Shown: positions 19,183 to 30,380 of the stretch, piece after piece
Numbering within the stretch: position 1 is the stretch's first letter
How the letters are laid out: every line of letters begins with the position of its first letter
From: Prorocentrum cordatum
Lineage: Eukaryota; Sar; Dinophyceae; Prorocentrales; Prorocentraceae
Length of the DNA stretch: 64,000 bases
NCBI GenBank assembly: GCA_963575745.1
Contig: CAUYUJ010000951.1
Location: 1 to 64,000 of the forward strand
Reading direction: 5' to 3'
Program-made: the position numbers and the translations under genes
Notes under the pieces: model-generated
Databases searched by the model: none
What the model saw: only the letters and a program-made list of their open reading frames with translations
What the model was told of the DNA's origin: nothing

Positions 19183-20049
19183 GACTTTAGAGCGGACGCT
19201 CCTTTGCGTTGTCTTGCCGTTGCTGCGATGGGCCCTGATGAGCACATGCACTTTCACCGATGCTTGCACTCAGGGGTTCTTCCTCGTCTCGGAGACAGTT
19301 GCCCCTCCTGATTGCCAAATTCTACGGTTGCCGCCTGATACTGGGGGGTACACCCTTTGGGGTGGTGCGTTCTGTACCGTACCTGGCCACCGTGCTGCGG
19401 GCACTAAGTGGAGTGTCCGCAGGTCCCTGCGAGTCCTGGATATTGAATGCTAAAAATAACTTCTGAAACCCCCAGACCCCTGATCTCCAAAATTCCTCTG
19501 CGATTCCGCGCGAATTTGGGATGCCCGCGTGCCTTATCCAGAGGTCTGGGGGGCGTGGTTCGGAATCCAAACTTCCAACGTGCTCCCAGACGGTCCCATG
19601 AGCCCGTCCTGGAGCGGTCTGGGGACTCGCGTGTGCAGTCCTGGAGGCCTTTAGCTTTGGGGCGGCCGAACATGTTATGCTCTCCCCCGCTTTCCCTGCG
19701 GCCAGGCGCTCCAAGCTCGCCGACCCCAGGTGGATCGACCCAGGTCGCAATCGCGCCGAAGGGAAGCCCCTTCCGTGCGATCCCTTCCCCCCCGTGTGGT
19801 GGGAGACCCGCCCCCACCCTGCCTGGAGTGGCTTGGGCGACCTTCGGGCCAGGCTGGGCATCCTCGGGCCCCTTGGGCACCTGAGGCCCGCCAGAGCCAC
19901 TTCGGGGCCGACCTCGGCCAAGCTTCGGCACTCTTTGGGGTCCCGCGGGCCGCCTTGGAGGCCACAGGGGCAGGCCCAAGAGGCCCAACTCAGCTGAAGC
20001 CCTTCGGCTTTGATCAGGTGCTAGCATTATCGGCACATCGGTCGCAAGA
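19183..20049. other. GC-rich non-repetitive region, no gene recognised
   Basis: About 870 bp with overlapping open frames on both strands, including a minus-strand frame of about 220 codons over 19404-20078. None contains a motif I recognise, and GC content alone makes such frames likely. Confidence 0.4.
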
Positions 20050-20390
20050 GCATCCAAGGCGGCCCAGGAGACCCCCAAGACCAGACAAGACGGCTCAAGA
20101 GGCCCCCCAGGAGGTCTCCTGCACGACCCCAGGACGACTCCTTAGACGAACCCAGGACAACCATGGAGGCGGGCCCAAGAAACGCGATATCGCTGCGCTG
20201 CTGGAAGACAGCCCTTCCGACATAATCCTAAGACCCCAAAGAGGCCCGAAGATGGTCCCGAGAGGACCCCAAAAGGCCCCCAAGACGCACCCAAGTGGGC
20301 CACAACGGCCCCCAGGATCCCCCCTAAGTGGCCCCAAGTCGTCCCCGAGGCCTCTGTGGCGGGATGGGCTAAAGGCCACTCGCTAGATGA
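20050..20390. repeat. First plus-oriented minisatellite block
   Basis: GGCCCCCAAGA/GGCCCAAGA-type repeats now read on the plus strand, opposite to everything left of 18.1 kb. No gene. Confidence 0.75.
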
Positions 20391-20489
20391 TCATCTTCAC
20401 GCCTTCACCCCACAATCCGCCGTTTAAGCCTAAACTCTGATGTTATCAGGGTCGGCGGAACTGGCCGTATGGCCTCTGCACCCATTGAA

Positions 20490-20550
20490 ATTATCCGCCT
20501 CCGTGCCACTGGGCACGGAGTGGGCGTGTCCTCAGGTCCTCTGCCTCATC
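20490..20550. repeat. Short dispersed element, copy 1
   Basis: GTGCCACTGGGCAC followed by GGAGTGGGCGTGTCCTCAGG and TCCTCTGCC is repeated with few changes at 56838-56882. It contains the small hairpin GTGCC/GGCAC. Confidence 0.7.
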
Positions 20551-20639
20551 CCGAAAACACTCCTGAAGAATAGGGCCTCAAATTTCCAAATCTACCGGGG
20601 CTTCCCGCGTACCCTCTGGGCTCCCCCGCGGCTTCCCGC

Positions 20640-21050
20640 ATAAATTTCTCGAACCCAAGAAGGCCCCAGGACGGACCAAGAAGGCCCCAAGAGGCCCCGA
20701 GTACGGCACAAGAGGGCCCCGCGTCGCCGAACGATCGCTTCAGAACGCTCAAGATGGCCGTAGACGGCCCCAGAGTCCTCCAAGAAGCCCCGAGAGGTCT
20801 CCCAAGGGGACCCCAAGATGCCACAAGCATTGATTTCCCTTAGTAGTTTGGAAGATTATGGCAGTTGCTTCTTTTCGGCCTTCCGACAGCCAGAGACGGC
20901 CCAAGAGCCCCCCAAGATCGCCCCAAGATCGCCCAAGAGGCCACCAAGATGGCCCCAGAACGGCCCAAGAGGCCTCCAAAACGGCCTCAAGACGGCCCCA
21001 AGACGGCCCAAGAGGCCTCCAAGACGCCCAAGATGGCCTGACTGATACCA
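20640..21050. repeat. Plus-oriented minisatellite with core
   Basis: GGCCCCAAGA-type repeats with a core at 20825-20890 ending CTTCTTTTCGGCCTTCCGAC. No gene. Confidence 0.75.
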
Positions 21051-21082
21051 AACTTAGCGAGCGGCGAGGGCCGCCATATTTC

Positions 21083-21544
21083 TCACCGCGACACGTCGGC
21101 AAGAGCCAGCATTCCCCCAGTGGGAACCAGGCTGGTGGAGCTTGCGCGGGCGGGGGCCCGAAGCCCAGCCAGCAGCAAGCAAACATAAGGTAGGTTCTCG
21201 CGATGAGCCCACCGAAAACCCACACGAATACCGCGGGTGCAAGCCACGACGAGCTCTGAATCAAGTCTGCTCTCCACTCTTTGAAAAGGCAGGAGGGGAG
21301 CCATGAGGTGAGGCGCACGCAGCGACGGCTGGAGCACGCTCTGCAGCGGAAGCACACAAAATAATGTTAGTCCTTGAGCATCCTGGATCGTCGCAACCCT
21401 CAACTTGTGTCCTCGAAGCTGAGCTCCGCGAAGCTTCTTGAGGGCCGTGGGGAGGCCACGACAGCCTGTCATCGGGCGATCCTGCCCGAAAGACACGCTG
21501 TAACACTTGCTGCACCTCCATCCCGATCCCGTCTCGACCGTCAA
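21083..21544 (-). pseudogene. Zinc-ribbon relic, mobile-element-like
   Basis: The minus strand encodes GWRCSKCYSVSFGQ, then a single-Cys GC segment, then LRGHKLRVA. In a shifted frame about 50 residues on it reads VCFRCRACSSRRCVRL with a later Cys (LPSC). Paired CxxC..C..GHxL and CxxC..R..L..C blocks of this kind are common in dinoflagellate repeat-encoded proteins. The frame change between the two halves indicates decay or an unrecognised intron. No catalytic domain is seen. Confidence 0.4.
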
Positions 21545-21559
21545 CCCGTCGTGCCAGCT

Positions 21560-22254
21560 CGGATCTATGATTCGCCTGGGTCGGAGTTCTTTGGGCGCGC
21601 GAGTTCACTGTACCTGTACAGGACAGCCAAAAAACGTAGTAGCACATTTCTTCATCACTTCACACTGTCTACCCAGGGCCCAGAGAACCTCGGGGGAAAG
21701 CTCATGGGAGCAGCGTGAGATCATGGTTGGCGAACCGGTCGACGTCCTGGCTGCTTCTGGCAATCCGACGCTCCCAAACAGGCAGAGCCTCCTATCACTT
21801 CATCAGACATGTGAACTGGGATGTGGAGAGCAACGCGAAGGAGGTCACTCACTGGGTTTGGCTCCTCGTACAAACGCCCAGGGCGTTTGTTCTACCGTTT
21901 TGCACTCTGGGCTCTCGACAGCACACCGAGTCAAAAACGGCACTTCAAAAGAAAAGCACAAGGGAAGCACCGGCCACACTGAAGAAGAGCCAGGCCACTG
22001 GGGCCCTGCTCGCTGGCTGCTCTCCCGAGCCCCGCACGAGAAAAAAACAGCACCGATGCGTTGGGGCAGCGCCGCCCCCTGCGACGGGCACCGTGCAGGC
22101 GCGCCGCCCCGAGGCAGCCACTGCGTTGGCGCGCGGGGGGGAAGCGTCGAAGAGAGCGCTCGGAGTGGCCGCCCCCCGGGCGCGCCAGCGCTTAGACGCT
22201 CTCTCCCCGTGCGCGGTTCGGATGCGTGCGTCGTGTTTCGCAGGATGGCCCACA
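21560..22254. other. Unique region, no gene recognised
   Basis: About 700 bp without simple repeats. Open frames occur on both strands and none has a recognisable domain. It contains the 21-nt palindrome listed separately. Confidence 0.4.
21870..21890. other. Perfect 21-nt palindrome
   Basis: ACAAACGCCC-A-GGGCGTTTGT: two 10-bp arms around one central base. Confidence 0.85.
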
Positions 22255-22256
22255 CT

Positions 22257-22315
22257 GCTCCTGCTCCTCCTCCTCCTCCTCCTCCTCCTCCTCCTCCTCC
22301 TCCTCCTCCTGCTCA

Positions 22316-22347
<32 letters not shown>

Positions 22348-22472
22348 CTCCAAGCCCTCGTCCTCCAAGACCTTCTCCTCCCCCTTCTCCTCCTCCTCCT
22401 CCTCCTCCTCCTCCTCCTCCTCCTCCTCCTCCTCCTCCTCCTCCTCCTCCTCATCCTCCTCCTCCTCCCCGA
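22257..22472. repeat. (CTC/TCC)n trinucleotide tract
   Basis: Nearly uninterrupted pyrimidine trinucleotide repeat of about 215 bp. Translations give poly-Leu, poly-Ser, poly-Pro or, on the other strand, poly-Glu and poly-Arg, so these frames are artefacts. Confidence 0.95.
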
Positions 22473-22616
22473 TGGCCCCTGGCGAGAGCAGAAGAAAGAC
22501 ACACGCCCGAGCGATGCCGGGCAGGTGCTCTGCGGCCGTGGGGAGGGAGGGGGTCCGAAAACGGTCTGGCCTCACGGGTCCAAGCAGCCCTGGCGCGTAT
22601 AGCACAGGGCTGAACC

Positions 22617-22745
22617 TAAACGATGTTTTTCGTGTTCGTTTTGCTGTTCGCTTGCCCTCGTTTTGTCTTCAATCCGCCTCTACCGCAAAACGAAATGGAA
22701 GCGAAAACGGCCCACGAAATCGCCACAAAGCACCGTTTAGGTCCC
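22617..22745. repeat. Dispersed element with self-complementary GTTTT words, copy 1
   Basis: Shares CCTCGTTTTGTCTTCAA, GCAAAACGAAAT and CGAAAACGGC with 42837-42962, and more distantly with 46496-46590. In one plus-strand frame all three copies preserve a similar string (PRFVF.PP..QNE.K.KTAHEIA). The GTTTTG and CAAAAC words could pair internally. Identity unknown. Confidence 0.65.
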
Positions 22746-22964
22746 GCCCCTGTATAGCATATTCCTCCCCGGGGGGGGGGGCCGGAAGGACGGCTGCAAC
22801 AGCTGCTCGGGAAGGCGAGCTGGATTGCAGAGCCGTCCACTGCCGCGCCACACCCACGAGTCAGATCGAAGATCTGCTCCGCCTGGATCGCTTCACCCGC
22901 TGCACTTTGGAGGAGGGGGCAAGCTCCCAAGAGGGGGAGGGGACGTCGAGGGGCTGCGAGTCGG

Positions 22965-23840
22965 TCAGGCGCGACCAAAGGGGGAATCCTCTTCAAGCTC
23001 AGCTCGAGATTCTGAGACCAGCTCCTCTCCGACATGCTCGATGCGAAGGTTGCGAACGCCGTCAGCGTCGCAAAGCCACCGACGGTGAGCGAGAAAATCG
23101 GCGAGGGCGCACCACGGACACTCCCCGCCGCGCAGGTATCCTGACTCTCTGAGCCTGCCCCCCGTCCGGCGGGCTCCTGGACAACATGCTGAAAGCCGGC
23201 GTTTCTGTCCCGCATTTGCCTTGCGAGACCGGTACGAAGAACGCACAGGCTCGGCTCTTGCCGCTTCCCCAGTGAAACCTGGCAGGCTCGACGCAAACCG
23301 TCGCTCCAAAGCTCTCTGAACACCAGCCTCCATAAGTTTGCCCATAGAGGTCGACGACGATGTCGCGGTCATCTCGCCACACCTGAAAAGTATCGGCGCG
23401 CCACCCGATGCGGTGGAGGGAGAAGAGCATCCGATGGATAGGTTCTTACGACCTGGTGGAAACAAGGGCCCCTATATCTGGTGAGATGGACGTCACAGCC
23501 ATCCAGATCCGTAGGTGTTCCATGAGGGTGAAGTAGCTAGCTTTGGGCTCCGTGAGGCCCTGCCAGAAGCTGATAGTCCATTGAAGGGCTGGACAACTGC
23601 TTGACGCCACGCGGGGTCCCCATGGAAGACCATCTTAGCCGGGAGGGAGGCTCCCCTACGAGCTGGACCGACCCTGGGCATGAGCAGTGATCTGATCTGG
23701 TTCAACTCCCTGTCGGGGACCCCGAGGACCATGGCACCAAGAGACGCAGCTGGACGAACTCCTGCCACGTATATCTCGTTCATGCGCCCCTTGTCCCTGG
23801 GCACCTTCTCTCGGTAGTGCCCCAGGGTACGCGTTCGCAC
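22965..23840 (-). pseudogene. Non-LTR retrotransposon C-terminal relic
   Basis: The N-terminal part, 23493-23840, reads NEIYVAGVRPAASLGAMVLG, then VPDRELNQIRSLLMPRVGPA, then SLPAKMVFHGDPAWR. This is the pattern of the region after the reverse-transcriptase fingers/palm in dinoflagellate LINE-like elements (GVxP..GAE..G..D.EL..LR...GP...G.SL.A.L..HGDPAW). Downstream, near 23080-23140, GGECPWCALADFLAHRRWLC supplies the C-x2-C-x(n)-H-x(4)-C knuckle usual near the C-terminus. Frame shifts separate the pieces and the catalytic YxDD region is absent, so the copy is dead. Confidence 0.5.
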
Positions 23841-23860
23841 CCGTATCTGGTGAGGAGGAG

Positions 23861-23985
23861 AAAGGAGGAAGACTTGAAGGGGAGGAGGCAGAAGCGGAGG
23901 ATGAGGAGAGGGAAGGAGGATGAGGAGGAGAGGGAAGGAAGAGGAGGAGTAGGAGGAGGAGGAGGAGGAGGAGGGGTAAATCTAC
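23861..23985. repeat. (GGA)n purine tract
   Basis: Plus-strand GGA/GAG-rich purine tract with few interruptions. Confidence 0.9.
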
Positions 23986-24113
23986 CACCGCCGGGTGACG
24001 AGCCCGAGTCGAGCCCAAGTACTGGTGGGCACTGCCCGTGGCTGGGCTGTGAGGCCACACCCCCACCGAGATCTGGACGCATAGGGGGGCCCGCGGAGGC
24101 CTGGTGCCAACGC

Positions 24114-24568
24114 CCCCCTCCTCCTCCTCCTCCTCCTCCTCCTCCTCCTCCTCCTCCCTCCCTCCTCCTCCCTCCCTCCTCCCCTCCTCCCTCCTCCTCC
24201 CTCCTCCCTCCCTCCTCCCTCCTATCCTCCCCCTCTCCTCTCCTTCCTCCCTCTCCTCCTCCTCCTCCCTTCTCCTTCCTCCTCCTCTCCTCCTTTTCTC
24301 TTTCGCGCGTTCGGGCCCTACCTCCTCCTCCGCCTCCTCCTCCTTTCTCCTCCCCTCCCCCTCCTCGTCCCCCTCTCTCCCCTTCCTCCGCTCCTCCTCC
24401 TCTCCTCCTCCTCTCCTCCTCCGCCTCCTCTCCTCTCCTCTCCTCCTCCTCCTCCTCCCTCTCCTCCTCCTCCTCATCTCCCCTCCTCCTCCTCCGCTCC
24501 TCCTCCTCCTCCGCCTCCTCCTCCTCATCCTCATCATCATCATCATCATCATCATCATCTCATCATCA

Positions 24569-24601
<33 letters not shown>

Positions 24602-24770
24602 TTCATCATCATCATCATCATCAACATCATCTCAGCAGCAGCAGCAGCAGCTTCATCATCATCGTTCTCCTCCTCTTCTTCTCCCCCTCCACCTCCCCCT
24701 TCTCCTCCTCCTCCTCCTCCTCCTCCTCCTCCTCCTCATTCTCCTCCTCCTCTTCCTCCACCCCTTGAAT
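24114..24770. repeat. (TCC)n pyrimidine tract with internal (CAT)n
   Basis: About 420 bp of TCC/CTC repeats, then (CAT)n at about 24525-24650 with a short CAG run, then TCC again to 24770. Confidence 0.95.
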
Positions 24771-24779
24771 GAAACAACC

Positions 24780-25240
24780 CGGCGTGCCCGAGATGTGTGC
24801 AGATGTTACTCGGAAAGTTCCGAGGCCACCTCGTTAGACCAGCCTTTGGCCACTCTGCATGGCGCGCGGAGCGTGCCAAGGGCGACGCCGAAGGCGCCGC
24901 CAAGAGGGTACGAGCGCGGATCCCACCATTCGCGCGGACCCTTGAACGTTTATGTCTGTGTCGACTTCTCGTCTTCGAAGCCCGATCCTTCCGCTTCCCT
25001 CAACGCCGCCATGTCCCTCGCCAGCTCTTCCTCGATGCCCTGCAGCTCTAGCCACCACGCGGCCCTCTCCACGTCCTGTGGCGTGCTCGAACTGAGCACG
25101 GGAAAAAGTGGCACAGTGCTCAACAGCAAATGTTGTCCAAATTCGGCAGCGGCCGCTGTTGGCAGTTGTCTCAAGTGGACAAAGTCCGCGGCGACACCGA
25201 CACCGAATCCGCCGACCCCTTGTGGGTCTCTAGGCGTGTG
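24780..25240 (-). other. Non-repetitive island with coiled-coil-like minus frame
   Basis: The minus strand at about 24955-25100 encodes VERAAWWLELQGIEEELARD followed by MAALREAEGSGFEDEKS, an amphipathic helix pattern resembling the island at 30.6 kb (LQAVETELAADRARWGAAGE). No start, stop or splice structure can be assigned. Confidence 0.35.
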
Positions 25241-25990
25241 AGATGGTTCCCCCCCCATAACCCCCCCCAAGGGACCCCAAGCCGGAGATTTGACCCCCCC
25301 CCACGGGGCCCCGGGCGACCCCGGACCGAACGCGCCACGGGGGAGCGGAGGGTTCCAAAACTGGCCATGAAGGCACCAGAACGCTCCCCAGACGGTCCCA
25401 GGGGGCCACGATTCGCCGAAATATGGCCCTGGACGCCCACGATGGCCTCCAGGCGGCCTCCGAAGCTGCCAAGACGCCCCAAAAGGCCCCCAAGATGCGC
25501 CCCAAAAGGGTCCCAAGAAACAAAAATCGTCCCATCCCCTTCGAAAAACAAGCATTTTCCGCATGCTCGCCTATTCGGTTTTCACTACCTCCCAGACGGG
25601 CAAAAGAACCTTCAATATCGCCCCCAGACGGCCAAAGGGGCCCCCAAGAAGGGTCGAAGAGGGTTCAACAACAGCCCCCCAAACCCCCAAGACAGCCCAA
25701 GAGGGCCCCCAGACGGCCCCAAGACGACACCTGTTCGAGCCTTCGGCCCCAAGACGCCCCCAGCCTGCCCCAAAAACAGCCCAAGAGGCCCTGAGGGACC
25801 CCCAAAAGAACCTCAAAGGCCCCCAAGCAGCCCCCAGGAAGCCCCAAAGAGGCCCCCAAACTTGGCCCAAGATGCCTCGAGGCGGCCAGATATGGCCTGC
25901 AGACAGGCCAAGATGCCACCAAGAGGCCACAAAAGAGCACCAAGAGGTACGATAACAGCAACGAAGCAACAGGAACGATGTCGAGCGCCG
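25240..25990. repeat. Plus-oriented minisatellite with diverged core
   Basis: GGCCCCCAAGA-type repeats with a diverged core at 25500-25580. No gene. Confidence 0.75.
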
Positions 25991-26394
25991 TGCCATGATT
26001 CGGACAAGCCTCGTTAAATGCAGCCCTGCAGGCGCAGTACCTTATATAGGGGTCGGCGGATGTGGCGTAAGCCTATATAATCTGGTTCAAAACGGACAGG
26101 ACCTGCTGTCGGTTTTCGCCCACGAGTCTACGCAGCGGCTCCACGCCTCCGATGTCGTACTTTGTTGCACGAAGTCGACACCCAGAAGTCTCGACCTACT
26201 CCCCAAAATCATTATTTTATCCTGCATCATTTGTTGACGGCCGAGGAACCTGGCGAGGGCCCAAAGAGGCCAAACATTGTAATAGCAAAAAAGCCGTCGT
26301 GACGTTGGCAGAACTTTTGAAGTCTGGATCTATGCGGCAGCTGCGTCTTCATCACCCTCCGCCTGCTCCTCCGTTTTCTCATCCTCATCCGAGA
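25991..26394. other. Unique spacer, no gene recognised
   Basis: Contains a GGGTCGGCGGA word recurring near 20450, 42290 and 53803. TATATA-like words at about 26035 and 26075 are not evidence of a promoter, since dinoflagellates generally lack canonical TATA promoters. Confidence 0.4.
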
Positions 26395-26572
26395 AAGATG
26401 GGAGCGAGTAGAGGCAAAAGAGAGAAGGAAAGGGAGGAGAGCAGGAGAAAGGAGGAGGTGGAGGACTAGGAGGAGGAGGAGCAGGAGGAAGAGGAGGAGG
26501 CGGAGGAGGAGAGAGGAGAGAGAAGAGAGCAAGAGGAGGACAGATGAGGAGGAGGAGGAGGAGGAGGAGGAT
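26395..26572. repeat. (GGA)n purine tract
   Basis: Interrupted GAG/GGA repeats. Confidence 0.9.
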
Positions 26573-26904
26573 AAAAACCACCGTAAACCCAAGACCCATC
26601 AAGATATTGCAATGAACCCTTTGTCCAAGTCCCCTCTCTTCGCAGGCCGCTACAAGGGCTCATTATCACTGGGGAGTGTGCCTCGTTGGAAGTCAACCGT
26701 TTGAACATTCTGAACTGCGCCAAAACACCATCCCTAGGATTTCAACGCGGCGAATCACCATTGGTGTTGCGTATTGACAGCCCTGAATCGCGTCAGAACC
26801 CCATTCGTGGGATTTCAACTCCGCGAACGAACGTAACCGCTGCGCCTAGGCAGCCCGACGTCGTGCCGAAATACCATTCCAGGGACGCTCACCAGGAGAG
26901 CCCC
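26573..26904. other. Spacer with a duplicated block of about 74 bp
   Basis: CCATCCCTAGGATTTCAACG at about 26728 and CCATTCGTGGGATTTCAACT at about 26802 mark two diverged tandem blocks. No gene. Confidence 0.5.
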
Positions 26905-27447
26905 AGAAGGTGCTGCAGCCTCGACGAGAACCACGATGTTGCAAGCCACCCGCCCTCCACCATTGAAACTCCCGCACCAGTGTAGGACGAACGCGCGCGG
27001 CGCTGGAGCGAGGACCACATGCTGATGAGCACCCGCCCTTCACCCGTGAAGCTCTCGACATGCTGAAACGACTCTGCGCGGAGCTGGGGCGAGCGCCACG
27101 TGTTGAAAAGAAGCCGCCCTCCATCCGTACAGCTCGCTGCAACTGTTTAAAGCGAAGGCGCGCGGCGCGAAGGCGATGGCGACACGTGAAATATATATAT
27201 AACATATATATATATATATATATATATATTCGAAAATGTGTATATATATATAGATAGATAGATATATATATATACACGAAAATGCGCGCGGAGCTGAGCT
27301 GAGAACCGCATCAAAAAAAACGGCCCCCCTCCAGCCGTGAAGTCCTGGCAAGTCTCTAACAGCGAGTGCGCGCGGCGCTGAAGCGAGAGCCACATGTTTG
27401 GAAACCGGCCGCCCTCCATCCGCGAAGCTCTTGCAGTGTCTCAGTCT
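26905..27447. repeat. Minisatellite, about 82-86 bp unit, six copies with AT expansion inside
   Basis: Units are marked by CGCCCTCCA(T/C)C..GAAGCTC and GCGCGCGGCGCTG..GCGAG..CCACATG. Markers lie at 26951, 27033, 27115, 27323 and 27410. The third unit is split by an (AT)n/(TAGA)n microsatellite at about 27187-27275. On the minus strand each unit reads like ELHGWRAA.FQHVALAPAPR. Unit lengths vary off multiples of three, so a protein repeat is doubtful. Confidence 0.7.
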
Positions 27448-27554
27448 GGGGATCACAAGTTGTGACGAAATCATTGGCGGAACGCCCGGCGCGCCCGACC
27501 AGCCTACCTGCACGCCCCGGGGAGCGACAACGAGAATAACTGGATCTAGGAGAA

Positions 27555-27722
27555 CGTAGGAGGAGCGAGGAGGAGGAGGAGGAGGAAGAGTAGGAGAAAA
27601 AGGAAGAGGAGGAGGAGGAGGAAGAGGAGGAGGGGGATGAGGATGAGGATGATGATGGGGATGGTGATATTGAGGAAGAGGACGAGGAAGACGAGGAGGA
27701 GGAGGAAGAGGATGAGGAGGTA
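27555..27722. repeat. (GGA)n/(GAT) purine tract
   Basis: GGA repeats with GATGATGAGG interruptions. Confidence 0.9.
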
Positions 27723-27739
27723 AGATGACAGGGGACTAG

Positions 27740-28785
27740 GAGGACACGGGGGCGCGGATAGCGACGATGCCGCTCCCGCGCGGCACTGCGCGGCTGTGGC
27801 CGCCGCGCGCCCGCGGGCCGTCGGCCCTGCAGGCCTCGAACACCAAGGGACATGATGGCCCAGTCGAGGTCCACCTAGTCCTTCGTGGAATCGGGCCCCG
27901 CCAGCTCGGCCGAGCACCTAGAAGTAGCAAGCTCCAAAATACGCCATCCAAGCTAGTAGCAAATGCCCCGTACCACAGCAAAGCTCGCTCCGCGAGGGCA
28001 TAGAGCACGCTCCCTAGATCCGCGAGCCCCGCTGCACTGCACTGGTACACTCACTTCCTCTGGGGCAATGGATCGGAGGCTGCCCCCAACTTCTTGATAC
28101 CCATGGTGATGGATGTTGCTCCCTCCGAGTAGTTCAAATGGCAGCCGAACGCAATCACAGAGTGTCTTGCTGAAGCATCCCAGTCCGAAGACTTTGATGA
28201 CAACTCTGTGGTGCAAAAGTAGGTGACTGATTGGTTGGCTGCCTTTCCGCAAGAAGCCTAGCTGTCCTGGGCTCGCCCGACCAGCGCACAAGACATATCG
28301 CCAATGCCCCCCATCGCATGCCGAAGATCATCGGGCGCGCCAGATGGGCAGATCCACTTCCAACGAGCGCGCCCCGCCTGGCCGAGCTTGACAATGTAGA
28401 ACTGCAGAACTGCAGCATCTGGAAGCAAGCCAGCGTCGCGAAATGAACTTGGCACCCGTCCTGCTCGACGACGGCATACAAGCCTTGCGCTCCCATCTCG
28501 CAAGTGACGCTCCCGGTGCGAACGCGCGCTTGCACCCAATAGCGAGGCTGTCGACGAGACGGGCGGCTCCGTGTGCCCATCGGCTTGCTCATCTGCTCGT
28601 CGTTGTCGCCGCGCGGCTGGAACTGTCCCCCCCTCAAACAAGCCCCGCGTCGCCCAGCACATGCGGCCACGCGCCCGCACCGCTGATGCACGCACCCAGT
28701 CGCAACAGTCGAGTTGGCCGTCCGAGGCGGCGTGGCCGGCGGATGCCCCGTCCACGAGCTCGTCGGCGATCTCGCTGCTCGCACG
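27740..28785. other. 1-kb non-repetitive island, no gene recognised
   Basis: Balanced composition and several open frames, mostly minus strand. The longest unexplained one, about 28260-28800, contains SEIADELVDGASAGHAASD and LDCCDWVRASAV. I cannot match it to a family or find a coherent start. It may hold diverged exons. Confidence 0.4.
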
Positions 28786-29200
28786 CGAAGAGAAGAGAAG
28801 AGAAGAGAAGAGAAGAGAAGAGAAGAGAAGAGAAGAGAAGAGAAGAGAAGAGAAGAGAAGAGAAGAGAAGAGAAGATACGAGACGATAAGAGAAGAGAAG
28901 AGAAGAGAAGAGGAGAGAAGAGAAGAGAAGAGAAGAGACGAGACGAGAAGAGAAGAGAAGAGAAGAGAAGACAAGAGAAGAGAAGAGGAGATGGTATAAG
29001 AGAAGATAATCACACATAATGTAAAAGTAAGATAAGGTGAGAGAAGAGAAGATATGATAAGAGAAGAGAAGAGAAGAGAAGAGAAGAGAAGAGAAGAGCA
29101 GAGAAGAAAAGAGAAGAGAAGAGTAGAGAAGAGAAGAGAAGAGAAGATAGGGAAACACTACATAGGACAAGTAGATGAGAGAAGAGAAGAGAAGATAACA
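28786..29200. repeat. (AGAAG)n pentanucleotide satellite
   Basis: Long AGAAG arrays broken by short variants such as ACGAG and ATAAG. Every 15 bp spells five codons (KRREE), so the open frames are artefacts. Confidence 0.95.
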
Positions 29201-30110
29201 ATGGCGCCGAGACGATACTATCATGCACTATTAGGCACTAGAAACCAATACAAGATAGCGCACCGAAGAGAACAGGGTAAACCATAATCGGCCAGAAGAG
29301 AAGATACATTACGATAAGACAAGAGAACATGCGAAAATAAAAGAAATGCCCCATACAAAGTTTTACGCAAGAAGACAGGAGTAGGGGACGCGGATGAAGA
29401 GGCAGAGAGGAGACGATGAGGAGGAGGAGGAGGAGAAGAAGACAGGGATAGACGGAGGCGAAGGAGGCGGAGGAGGAGAAGGAGGAGGAGGAGATGAGAA
29501 GAGATGGGAGGAGAAGAGAAGAGAAGAGAGCATACTATAAAAGATGGTACTACAGTATAAGATAAGAGAAAAAGAGTCCAAGAACAGAGACGAGCAAATA
29601 AGACAACCCATGATATCCTAAGATAAGACACGATACTATAATCTGGAACCATCAACGAGGGAATCATATAACACACCATAAGGTAAACTATTATATATAA
29701 CAAGAAAAGAACATACTAGACTTGAAAAGAAAGGACAACGAGATAAGCGACCAGACTATAATACTATATATCCTATATACATATAGGCTACATGGATATG
29801 GTATACACATCCAGACGGCAAAATGTGAGAAGAGAAGCCACTGTACTCTGATACGCTATGATTAAAATAGAAAAGAAGACACGATAATAGACGATACCTG
29901 CAAATAGCATATGAGATGAGACGAGGAGAGAAATGCAGATAGGATAAATGGCAAAACCAGAGAAGATAAGTTGATATAACAGCGTAGACGGGTCATCATG
30001 AGAAAAAAAACGAATCCAATAAGACAGGACAATGAGATACGATACGATGAGTAAATGCGGAAGTTCTGAAGATACATGCGATACGCGAATAAACTAAAAA
30101 GACCAGAGAA
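29201..30110. other. Purine/AT-rich degenerate low-complexity region, no gene
   Basis: Sequence rich in GATAAGA, ATACTATA and AGAAGA words, apparently decayed from the pentanucleotide satellite. A GGAGG patch lies at 29410-29500. Confidence 0.6.
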
Positions 30111-30277
30111 GGGAGGAGGAGGAGATGGAGGAGGAGAGAGGAGGAAAGAAAACGAGGAGGAGAATAAGAACGTGGAGGATGAGGAGGAGGACGAGGAGAA
30201 GGAGGAGGAGAGTGAAGGAGAGAGGAGGAGAGAAGAGGGGGAGGATAACGAGGAGGAGAAGGAGGAGGAGGAGAGAA

Positions 30278-30317
<40 letters not shown>

Positions 30318-30324
30318 CTGATGC

Positions 30325-30380
<56 letters not shown>

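Noticed and set aside
26030-26085. TATATA words as core promoter
   Set aside because: Dinoflagellate genes generally lack TATA-box promoters, and no transcript start or gene lies next to these words.
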